Assembly: GCA_015229005.1 (NCBI GenBank)
Contig: JADGCL010000006.1
Coordinates: forward strand, 1 to 64,000
Direction: 5' to 3'
DNA length: 64,000 nt
Origin: Magnetococcales bacterium
Lineage (GTDB): Bacteria > Pseudomonadota > Magnetococcia > Magnetococcales > JADGCL01
How positions within the stretch are numbered: the first letter of the stretch is position 1; each line of letters begins with the position of its first letter. This document shows positions 56,421 through 64,000 of the stretch, one piece after another. A program made the translations under genes and the position numbers. The notes below the pieces were generated by a model, which saw only the letters and a program-made list of their open reading frames with translations, made no database searches and was not told the origin of the DNA.

Positions 56421-58442
56421 TCAGTGCGCTGCCATCCCGGAGAGAACCAGAAAGAGAAGCGTCAGGCCGATTCCGATCAGCGCCAGGCCCAGCGTTCTGG
56501 ACAACGCTGTCGTGGTCTTCGTCGGCGCCGCGACCAGGTGTTCTTCCAGGTTTCCTGAACGCAACAGGCGCTCGTGGTGGGCCGGGTGTTCGTCGGCCCA
56601 GGTCGACAGCTCTTCCGTCCCGGTGAACATGACGATGTTGGGCGGCGGCAGCTTCGATGGGCGGAAGTGATTGTTGAAGAAGTGTACGGTAAAGAGAAAC
56701 ACCGTCGCCAGGATGGCCTCTTCCCCGTGGATCAGGAGGGCCACATTGAACGCCCATCCCTCCACATATTGGCCGAACGACTCCGGAAACGCCAGCAGGA
56801 GGCCACTGGCTCCCATGACGGTCATTCCCCAAAAGACGGCCCAATAGTCGAACTTCTCGTAGTAGGTCCACCTGTCGAAACGGGGCCTCTCGCCTTTCCC
56901 GAGAAACCAGCGAAACATCGCCCTGCAATCGGTCAGATCCCGCCACCCCGGAACCAACGAGTCTGGCCCGAACCAGGTGAATCGCGGGTCTCGGCAAAGA
57001 CGGGGTAACAGGAAGAGCAGGTGCAGGAAGAAGAGAGCGAACAGGAGGGAGGCCGTCAGTCGATGGATGCGCCCCATCTGTTCCACGCCCCCCAACAGTT
57101 GCGTCACCACCGGGGCCCAATCGGTATCGGCGAAGCGCAGGGAGATCCCCGTCAGTACCATGAGCATCATGGCCAGGGCAAAAAGCAGGTGAAGAGCTCG
57201 CCAGAGCCCGGAAAATCGTCGGAAATGCTGGCCGGAAGGAAGGGTTGACGGGGCAGAGGCGGCGCGATCGGGCGCTCTCCTCCGGGATCCATTCCCAAGT
57301 TCTTTCCACTCCCGGAAGAACCAGAGTCCGGAATGGACCAGGAAAAAGAGAGCCACGCCGCCGAACAGGGTTGCCATGAAACGTGAGGCGATCCACACCT
57401 CCGGGTAGCGGGAATAATCGCCATCGTGGGCGTGGGGAGTGAAGGTGAGAAATCCGACCGGGGCCAGTGGGCGTTCTTCGCCATCGTGGCAACGCCGGCA
57501 GGTGGCGAGTCGATTGCGCGGATGCACTGTCGAGTTCGGGTCGGAGATGCCGAAGGCCTTGTGTGCCTCGTGGCAATCGAAACACTTGGCCGTGTGGACA
57601 AAACCCATGCGGGTCACCTGCCCGTGGTAGGTGTCACGATAGGAGGTGAGATTGGCGGGGTGGCAGCTCCCACAGGTATCGGGGCTCCGCCGTTTGAAGT
57701 CGGCCAGGTGCGCACCCCCGATCGCATGGGTGGAGTGGCAGTCGATGCAGGTAGGGGCCTTGGGGTTTTTGTTCTTCAGCAGGGCGACGCCGTGGATCGA
57801 GCCGAGGTACTCTTCCCTCTGTTCCTCATGGCATTTTCCGCAGAGGTCGGGTATGGCCGCTCTCCAGGCGGCATAGGCCGCGCTGTCTCGGTCCGTGGGG
57901 ACGTTGAATGAATGGGCATCGTGGCATTCATGGCAGGTTGCATTGATCACTTCCGGGTAATCGATGTTGGCGCGGGCATGAAAGGATTGTCGATAAGCTT
58001 CGGCGTTGGCCACCACTTTTTCAAGGCGGCTCACCGGAGGGGGTGGGGACTCGGCACGGCGCGAGACCAGCAGTGCGGCGTGGCAGTACGAGCAGTCGAT
58101 CTGCTGCGGGGTGCCGCTCTGATGGGGCGGCTCGGGGCTGGTCATCGCCGTATGGCAGCGGGTACACGCGAGTTTTCCATGTACGCCGGCTTGGTAGGGC
58201 ACGACCGGGGTGGGGGTCAGCTCGCGGGTATCCTCCTCCGCATCCGGGCGGGTCGCGGCGACTTTGATGGATTTTCTGCCATCGTGGCAGCGCCAGCAGG
58301 CTTCATTGTCGGTTCGCCAGTGGGAGAGGGCGTCGTCCGCGCCAAGACTGGCGGGAAAGGCCACGAGGAGAAGAAGGGGTGAGAGGCGGAGGAGAAGCCA
58401 CACCCACGCCGGGAGGTGTATTGTTCGGGAACCGGGTCGCAC
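56421..58442 (-). CDS. Nonaheme c-type cytochrome fused to a cytochrome b/FdnI-like membrane domain
   Basis: Nine CXXCH (CWRCH, CTRCH, CSYCH, CHECH, CGKCH, CIDCH, CGSCH, CFDCH, CRRCH) followed by several TM helices with His residues (LWRALHLLFALAMMLMVLTG, MGRIHRLTASLLFALFFLHLLF). Confidence 0.87.
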   Translation of the reverse strand: MRPGSRTIHLPAWVWLLLRLSPLLLLVAFPASLGADDALSHWRTDNEACWRCHDGRKSIKVAATRPDAEEDTRELTPTPVVPYQAGVHGKLACTRCHTAMTSPEPPHQSGTPQQIDCSYCHAALLVSRRAESPPPPVSRLEKVVANAEAYRQSFHARANIDYPEVINATCHECHDAHSFNVPTDRDSAAYAAWRAAIPDLCGKCHEEQREEYLGSIHGVALLKNKNPKAPTCIDCHSTHAIGGAHLADFKRRSPDTCGSCHPANLTSYRDTYHGQVTRMGFVHTAKCFDCHEAHKAFGISDPNSTVHPRNRLATCRRCHDGEERPLAPVGFLTFTPHAHDGDYSRYPEVWIASRFMATLFGGVALFFLVHSGLWFFREWKELGNGSRRRAPDRAASAPSTLPSGQHFRRFSGLWRALHLLFALAMMLMVLTGISLRFADTDWAPVVTQLLGGVEQMGRIHRLTASLLFALFFLHLLFLLPRLCRDPRFTWFGPDSLVPGWRDLTDCRAMFRWFLGKGERPRFDRWTYYEKFDYWAVFWGMTVMGASGLLLAFPESFGQYVEGWAFNVALLIHGEEAILATVFLFTVHFFNNHFRPSKLPPPNIVMFTGTEELSTWADEHPAHHERLLRSGNLEEHLVAAPTKTTTALSRTLGLALIGIGLTLLFLVLSGMAAH

Positions 58443-58529
58443 GGGGGTTCTTCTCGTTCTTGATTTGGCCGCTCTGTGCAGCCAGTTCGGGGGGTTCCCT
58501 CCCGCTGCGGGGAACCCGGGTGGCGCGGG

Positions 58530-60386
58530 CTACGCCCCCCCCACGGAAACCACCGCTTCGCCCCCTGCGAAGTGGTAACCGTTACGCCCGCCCCTTTTGA
58601 CTCGGTACATCGCCTCGTCCGCTCCCTTGAGCAGGGCCTCGCTGTCCGGGCCGTGGTCCGGAAAGAGGGCGACACCGATGCTGACGCCGATATTGCATTG
58701 ATTGCCGCGCAACTGAAAGGGAAGCTGTACCTTTTCGATGATCTTCCGGCAAACCAGGGCTGCGTCGCCCTGGCCCGAAATGTCCGGCAGCACGACGGTG
58801 AATTCGTCCCCGCCCAGCCTGGCCACGAGGTCCGACTCCCGCAGGCAGCTTTTGATTCGCTGACTCACCTCCTGCAGCAGCAGGTCACCCACCTCGTGCC
58901 CCAGGGAGTCGTTGATCCCCTTGAACCGGTCGAGGTCCAGGAACAGGAGGGCCAGGCATCCCCGATCCCGCCGGGAGCGGGCGATGTGCTTGACCAGGAT
59001 TTCGCGGAAGAGCTGACGGTTGGGAAGACCGGTCAAGACATCGTGGTGCGCCAGGTGGCGCAGGCGCTCCTCCCCGCGCTTGCGTTCGATCAGACCGGCG
59101 AGGGTGTTGGCCATGGAGACGAGGAAGGCCTCCTCCTCCTCGTTCCGTTGGTGGCCATCGACCACATAGGTATTGATCACCCCGAGAACGTTCCCCTGAA
59201 AAAGGATGGGAATGCAGTAGTGGCCGTGCGCCGAGATCCCCGGGAAGGTCACATCGTGGCGGTGGTCCAGATGGGAGGCGAAGACCACCTCCCGTTCCAA
59301 TGCCGCACGTCCGCAGAGGCAATGGCCCAGGGGCAGTCGGGCGCAGGTCTTGAGGAGGTGATCGGGGAACCCTCGCTGCGCCGCCAGGAGGAGGAGCTTT
59401 TCCTCGGAATCGTAGAGGAAGATGGAGCCCTTCGACAGGATCCTGAGCCAAGGCACCGATAAAATGACCTCCAGCGCCCGGCGAACCTGGTCTTCCAGGG
59501 AGATGGGTTCCAGAGCCACCTGCAGGAGAGTGCTGATTGCCACTCGGGATTGCTGGATCCGGACACTCTGTTTTTCACCCCCCTTGCGGGCACTGATGTC
59601 ACGGATCACCGCCGCGTAGTGACGGTCGCCGAAGGCCGTCCAGCTTCCGACCGAAATTTCCAGGGGAAACTCTTCGCCATTCTTACGGCGTCCGGCCATC
59701 TCCATCGTGGCGCCGTCGGAACACCCTACGAAGGGGATGAGAGTCCCGTCGGTTTCCTCCCCCGTGCTTCGCTCGACGCGATCCGGAATCAGTTTCGTGA
59801 CCGGTTGACCGATCACTTCCCCCTCCTCGAAGCCGAAGGTGCGCCAAGCCCCCCGGTTCCAGTAGGTGATCTGTCCCCTGCCGTCCAAGGCGAGAATGGC
59901 ATCGTTGGCTGATTCCGGAACTGCCCGGACCCGATCACTTTCCTCCTGAAGCTTCAGGTTGCTCGATGCCAGACGGGCGTAGGAGGCTACCAGGACCTCC
60001 GCAAAGGACTCGACATCTTCCAGGCTGGTGATCGTTGGCAACCACCGGACGAGACCATAGGCCAGGAGTAGCGTCCCGCCGAGAAGGACTACCGGCTCCA
60101 GGAAACCCGCCACCTCCACCAGTTCGACTCCCAACCAACCCCATGGCGAACGACCGACGCAACCCACTCCCCGAAGCAGGAACGCCAGGGTCAGGAGTCC
60201 GAAGCCGGCGAGAATCTGGTACCACCCGTGTTGATGCAAGACCCGGCGACGCCGCCCCTCCCGTCGGAGGAAAAGCCACAACACCACGACGGTCATGACC
60301 TCCAGCGAACCCAAGAGTGCCCCGATCATGGCGATACCCCTCCCGACTTTGTCACAGGAAGCTGTTATCCCGGGATCAGGCAGCAT
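58530..60386 (-). CDS. Membrane PAS-GAF-GGDEF diguanylate cyclase
   Basis: N-terminal TM helices; PAS (ESANDAILALDGRGQITYWNRGAWRTFGF); GAF; LVARLGGDEFTVVLPD. Confidence 0.9.
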   Translation of the reverse strand: MLPDPGITASCDKVGRGIAMIGALLGSLEVMTVVVLWLFLRREGRRRRVLHQHGWYQILAGFGLLTLAFLLRGVGCVGRSPWGWLGVELVEVAGFLEPVVLLGGTLLLAYGLVRWLPTITSLEDVESFAEVLVASYARLASSNLKLQEESDRVRAVPESANDAILALDGRGQITYWNRGAWRTFGFEEGEVIGQPVTKLIPDRVERSTGEETDGTLIPFVGCSDGATMEMAGRRKNGEEFPLEISVGSWTAFGDRHYAAVIRDISARKGGEKQSVRIQQSRVAISTLLQVALEPISLEDQVRRALEVILSVPWLRILSKGSIFLYDSEEKLLLLAAQRGFPDHLLKTCARLPLGHCLCGRAALEREVVFASHLDHRHDVTFPGISAHGHYCIPILFQGNVLGVINTYVVDGHQRNEEEEAFLVSMANTLAGLIERKRGEERLRHLAHHDVLTGLPNRQLFREILVKHIARSRRDRGCLALLFLDLDRFKGINDSLGHEVGDLLLQEVSQRIKSCLRESDLVARLGGDEFTVVLPDISGQGDAALVCRKIIEKVQLPFQLRGNQCNIGVSIGVALFPDHGPDSEALLKGADEAMYRVKRGGRNGYHFAGGEAVVSVGGA

Positions 60387-60453
60387 TATAGGCGGCGGTT
60401 CCCTCGTTTCCCATGCAAACTTCTGATGATTCCCGGGCGATGTTTCGATTTCT

Positions 60454-60468
60454 GTGACGTTCTGTTAC
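60454..60468. promoter_or_regulatory. GTNAC-N5-GTNAC motif
   Basis: GTGAC-GTTCT-GTTAC within the divergent intergenic region. Confidence 0.4.
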
Positions 60469-60597
60469 AGACATGGTTTCCGTCAAACAATCATCGGGTA
60501 GGGATCCTTTTCCTTCCTTGAAACCAAATTCGATTCCATCCATCCTCGAGAAGCCCTGATCGGCCAGCCGCCGTCGGTTGGGGAGGGGGCGGTTGCG

Positions 60598-60612
60598 GTG
60601 ACATTTTGTTAC
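60598..60612. promoter_or_regulatory. GTNAC-N5-GTNAC motif
   Basis: GTGAC-ATTTT-GTTAC, 65 bp upstream of the Lgt-like start. Confidence 0.4.
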
Positions 60613-60676
60613 CAAATTTTTTCGCGAAAACGTCTTATAGTCCTGATCTTGGTTGCTTTCGAGGATCCAAACCATC

Positions 60677-61546
60677 ATGCACCCGATTCTGTTTTATCTG
60701 GGAGAGCTTCCGGTCTATACATATGGCTTCGTGATGATGGTCGTCCTGATCCTTCTGTACTGGCTGGCGGCGCGGAATCCGGAAAAGGGGGAGCTGGACG
60801 CACACGATCTCAGTTATCTCAGTCTGCTGGTGGTGGTGGCCATCTGGTTTGGTGACTCGTTCTGGCGGGGGATCGGGGGGCTTTTGGCGTTTGTTCCTGG
60901 CCTGGAGACGGTGTTGCGGCAAGCGCCTCTGTTGCCGCAGGTGGAGGTCTCCCCTCGCCTGGGAGGGTTGCAACAGACCTCGACTCTGGCTGTCGGGGCC
61001 TTTCTGGGAGTGTGGCTGCCGTTATACTGCCGTTGGCGACGACTGCGGCTGCTGCCGGTCCTGGATTTTTTCCTTCCTTATGCACTCCTGGGCTATGGTC
61101 TGCAGCGGCTGTTCGGCTGTTTTGCTGCCGGTTGTTGCCATGGGACCCCCACCGATCTGCCCTGGGCGGTGCGTTTTCCGGAGACCTTCGGCATTGGCCC
61201 CGAGGCCGGTGTGGCCGTCCATCCCAGCCAGCTCTATATGGGGTTTCTGGCGCTGCTGGCCTTCTCGATCCTGGCCATCTGCGAGCGGTGCCAGGCGCGG
61301 GTGGGCATGCGGAGCGGCGGCGCGTTGACGGGTCTTTTCGGGCCTTATTTTCTGGTCTCGTTCGTCCGCGGTGACCTGAACCGGGTACCGGTGGTTCTCC
61401 TGGGGCTAAGTCCGCTCCAGTTGGCGAGTCTCGGGCTCTTTCTGACGGGGGTTCTCCTGATGATCGCCGCTGCCGGCGGCCTCAACTATTCAACTTCCGC
61501 TCCTGCACCGGGACCAGGGCATCCAACCCCCGGGAAAAGGTCGTGA
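60677..61546 (+). CDS. Prolipoprotein diacylglyceryl transferase (Lgt)-like membrane protein
   Basis: ILFYLGELPVYTYGF; YGLQRLFGCFAAGCCHGTPTDLPWAVRFP; HPSQLY. Confidence 0.8.
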   Translation: MHPILFYLGELPVYTYGFVMMVVLILLYWLAARNPEKGELDAHDLSYLSLLVVVAIWFGDSFWRGIGGLLAFVPGLETVLRQAPLLPQVEVSPRLGGLQQTSTLAVGAFLGVWLPLYCRWRRLRLLPVLDFFLPYALLGYGLQRLFGCFAAGCCHGTPTDLPWAVRFPETFGIGPEAGVAVHPSQLYMGFLALLAFSILAICERCQARVGMRSGGALTGLFGPYFLVSFVRGDLNRVPVVLLGLSPLQLASLGLFLTGVLLMIAAAGGLNYSTSAPAPGPGHPTPGKRS

Positions 61547-63359
61547 CCCGGTTGCGACCGTCGGCCTTGGCCTTGTAGAGGGCGGCGTCGGCGAACTTGA
61601 TGACCTCCTTGAAATCGGGACTGTCCACCGGGAAATTGGCCACCCCGATGGAAATGGTTTTCTGGAGGGTCCCCCCGGGGATGGGGATGACCATGCGCTC
61701 GACGGCGGCGCGGATCTTTTCGCCCATCCGCGGACCGTTGTAGCCGGCGTTCTCCTGGAGGATCACCATGAACTCTTCCCCCCCGAATCTGACCACCAGA
61801 TCGGAGGTGCGGACCTGGCTTTCCAGGACCCGGGCCAGCGCTTTCAGGACGATATCACCGACGTCGTGGCCGTAGGTATCGTTGACCGACTTGAAGTGGT
61901 CCAGATCCATCATGAGGACCGAGATGTGATTTTCCTTGCGCTTGGCCGTGGCGATCAGCGTCTCGACGAACTCCTCCAGGAAGCGGCGGTTGTGGAGACC
62001 GGTCAGGGCGTCACGGAGGGCCGATTCGCGCAGGGTATCCATGAGCCTTTTGGCCTCGATCACCGGCGCCGATTCCCTGAGGTAGACCTTGATGAAGGGG
62101 ACGAGGAGCCGCACCTTGGGGCCGTCGCTCCGATCCATGACCAGTTGGACGATGCTTCCCACCGCCCCCGAGTGCAGGACCGGGATGCAGATGTGTTCCC
62201 GGCTCCTCCCCTCTTCCCCCAGAAACTGACCGCAGATATGGGTATGGGAGAGAGAACCGATCTCGTGGCCGGTCCGTTGCGCCCGACAGGCATCGGCCTG
62301 GCTGAGGATATCGGGATGGCACCAGCGGCACGGGGCGTTGGATTCGCCATCGACCACCACTGCCCGCATATGGTTTTTTGTCGTTGAGACCTCGTAAATT
62401 GTAAAATGGACCACGCTGAAATGGTTCTTCACCACCCGCCCGATCCGGGCGTAGACCTCCTGGGTACTTTGGTCTTCTTCGACGGCCTGTTTGAACTGGG
62501 CCACATCGACCAGGGCTTCGACCATTTCGGTGGTGGTGGTGATGAGATTGCGTTTTCCCGACAGCTCATACTCCATGAGCCTGGCGACATCGGAGGTGAT
62601 GTTGCCGAGGCTGTGGTGAAGGTGTTCCATCAATCGGTTGAGATCTTCGGCGATTTGCCCCACCTCGTCGGCGCCCTGGTATTCGATGCGCCCCATGAAA
62701 TCCCCTTCCTTGGCCCGGGCCACCACCTCCTGCACCCCTTGGGCGGTCGCCACCACGGGTGAAAGCTGGCGGCGGAAGAGGAGGGTGAAGGCGACCGCGA
62801 AGAGGGCGACGATGCCGGTCATGGTAAGGACTGTCAGGAGGGCCTTGCGTTGCAGGACGGTCAGGGAAATCTTGATGGTGATGACCCCAAGGACCGTGCC
62901 GCGGGCGACCTGGTGGCACTGGAGACAGTTTGGGGAGCCTGTGCTGGTGGCGATGAAGGGGATGGTTCCGCGAAAGACGGGGCTTATCTCGCTGCCGTCC
63001 ATACGGAAGACCGCCTCACCGGTATCCATGACCTGGCGATCGATCTCGTCGACGGACTCCGCTTCGGCGAGGCCATCGCCGAACTGGGTGACGACGGCGG
63101 GGGCCCGGCGAACCTGGGCGGCGGTGAGTCCGGGCACCTCGGCCAGACGGTCCAGAAACGATTGCCTGCGGTCGATGACGCCGTTGATCATCGATTCGGT
63201 GAGACTGACGCGCACCACCTCGGCTGCGGCCCGGACCTGATCCTCGGCGGTGGAGAGAGAGAACTGACGGAAGGCCACCAGACTGACCGTGACCAGGAGG
63301 AGGACCATTCCCCCCATCAGGGTGAGGGTCAGGAGAGTGGTTTTGGTTCCGAGACGCAT
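61482..63359 (-). CDS. Periplasmic CXXCH sensor (DUF3365/Tll0287-like) - HAMP - GAF-like - GGDEF diguanylate cyclase
   Basis: Two TMs around GSPNCLQCHQVARG; HAMP; CRWCHPD in the second sensor region; VVRFGGEEFMVIL. Confidence 0.87.
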   Translation of the reverse strand: MRLGTKTTLLTLTLMGGMVLLLVTVSLVAFRQFSLSTAEDQVRAAAEVVRVSLTESMINGVIDRRQSFLDRLAEVPGLTAAQVRRAPAVVTQFGDGLAEAESVDEIDRQVMDTGEAVFRMDGSEISPVFRGTIPFIATSTGSPNCLQCHQVARGTVLGVITIKISLTVLQRKALLTVLTMTGIVALFAVAFTLLFRRQLSPVVATAQGVQEVVARAKEGDFMGRIEYQGADEVGQIAEDLNRLMEHLHHSLGNITSDVARLMEYELSGKRNLITTTTEMVEALVDVAQFKQAVEEDQSTQEVYARIGRVVKNHFSVVHFTIYEVSTTKNHMRAVVVDGESNAPCRWCHPDILSQADACRAQRTGHEIGSLSHTHICGQFLGEEGRSREHICIPVLHSGAVGSIVQLVMDRSDGPKVRLLVPFIKVYLRESAPVIEAKRLMDTLRESALRDALTGLHNRRFLEEFVETLIATAKRKENHISVLMMDLDHFKSVNDTYGHDVGDIVLKALARVLESQVRTSDLVVRFGGEEFMVILQENAGYNGPRMGEKIRAAVERMVIPIPGGTLQKTISIGVANFPVDSPDFKEVIKFADAALYKAKADGRNRVTTFSRGLDALVPVQERKLNS

Positions 63360-63388
63360 GGGGGGAGAGTAGCGCCGGTTTGCCCCGA

Positions 63389-63530
63389 ATCGCAAGGAAA
63401 TCCCATGCAATCCGAAAGGTTACTCTTTGTTACCGAAGAGCGGGCGCGGGAGGGCAGCGCCTGTCCGCGCTGGATTACGAGGAAACCCCATGCAATCCGA
63501 AAGGTTGCTCGTCAGTTACCGAATGGAAAG
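63389..63530. repeat. Two-copy imperfect tandem repeat, period about 85 bp
   Basis: CGCAAGGAAATCCCATGCAATCCGAAAGGTTACTCTTTGTTACCGAA and ACGAGGAAACCCCATGCAATCCGAAAGGTTGCTCGTCAGTTACCGAA. Confidence 0.8.
63419..63433. promoter_or_regulatory. GTNAC-N5-GTNAC motif
   Basis: GTTAC-TCTTT-GTTAC, 60 bp upstream of the minus-strand GGDEF gene start. Confidence 0.4.
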
Positions 63531-64000
63531 GCGGGCCATGGCCAGGATTCGCCTCGCCTGATCGGCGTGGAGGCGCTCCACCAGTTGGCCGTCGACGACG
63601 CAGATTTCCTCGCCGCGACTGCTGGCGGCCTCCCATTCCCGCACGATTTTTTCTGCTCGGGCAATCTCCTCCTCGCCGGGTCCGAAGGCGAGATTGGCCG
63701 GCTCGACCTGTGAGGGATGGATGATCGTTTTGCCGTCGAAACCGAGGAGGGCGCTCTCGCGGCACTGGGCGGCATAGCCTTCGGGGTCGCGGATGTTGAC
63801 GAAGACGCCGTCGAGGATCATCCTCCCGGCGGCTCTGGCGGCGAGGATCGTCTGTTGCAAGGCGAACTTGAGCGGTCCGGTTCCGACGCCGGGCTTGAGG
63901 CGCATGGCGTGGGCGAGGTCGTTCACGCCCATGACGAGGCAGGCGACGCGGGGATGACTGGCGATGGCGAAGGCGTTGATGACCCCGAGCGGGGTCTCGA
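63516..64000 (-). CDS. HpcH/HpaI aldolase / CoA ester lyase (CitE-like), truncated by window end
   Basis: MGVNDLAHAMRLKPG..AAGRMILDGVFVNIRDPEGYAAQCRESALLGFDGKTIIHPSQVEPAN. Confidence 0.88.
   Translation of the reverse strand, partial: ETPLGVINAFAIASHPRVACLVMGVNDLAHAMRLKPGVGTGPLKFALQQTILAARAAGRMILDGVFVNIRDPEGYAAQCRESALLGFDGKTIIHPSQVEPANLAFGPGEEEIARAEKIVREWEAASSRGEEICVVDGQLVERLHADQARRILAMARLSIR

Overview
High-GC proteobacterial chromosomal window, mostly dense housekeeping and signalling genes. A Magnetococcales-like or other deep-branching proteobacterial origin is only a guess. I read about 54 supportable CDSs, one tRNA-Gln(TTG), and two dispersed families of palindromic intergenic repeats. 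No CRISPR array, rRNA, phage or clear transposon was seen. Main blocks: a glycosyltransferase, a small cytochrome with a CX3CH motif, an H-NOX/PilZ protein and trxB (0.5-6 kb); a TPR/beta-barrel + FecR + CHASE2 hybrid kinase + three response-regulator genes (7.6-16 kb); a GH13 amylase, nth, Mo-oxidoreductase, HEAT protein and PPi-type PFK (16-23 kb); a sigma-54 activator divergent from an ankyrin/heptaheme/cyt b/octaheme operon with a well-formed -24/-12 promoter and an upstream dyad array (24-32 kb); mdh, apgM, rpmB, ispE, prs, rplY, pth, ychF, thrB, ubiX/U/V/K, ALDH and comM (34-53 kb); EPS chain-length protein + BY-kinase with a Gly/Tyr repeat tail, a nonaheme-cyt b fusion, two GGDEF sensors and an Lgt-like protein (53-63 kb). 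Strongest candidates for something undescribed: (1) the sigma-54-linked ankyrin/multiheme operon; (2) a mosaic repeat made of five abutting perfect hairpins; (3) a GTNAC-N5-GTNAC motif shared by the sigma-54 promoter region and two GGDEF upstream regions; (4) an H-NOX-like/PilZ protein that seems to lack the axial heme histidine.
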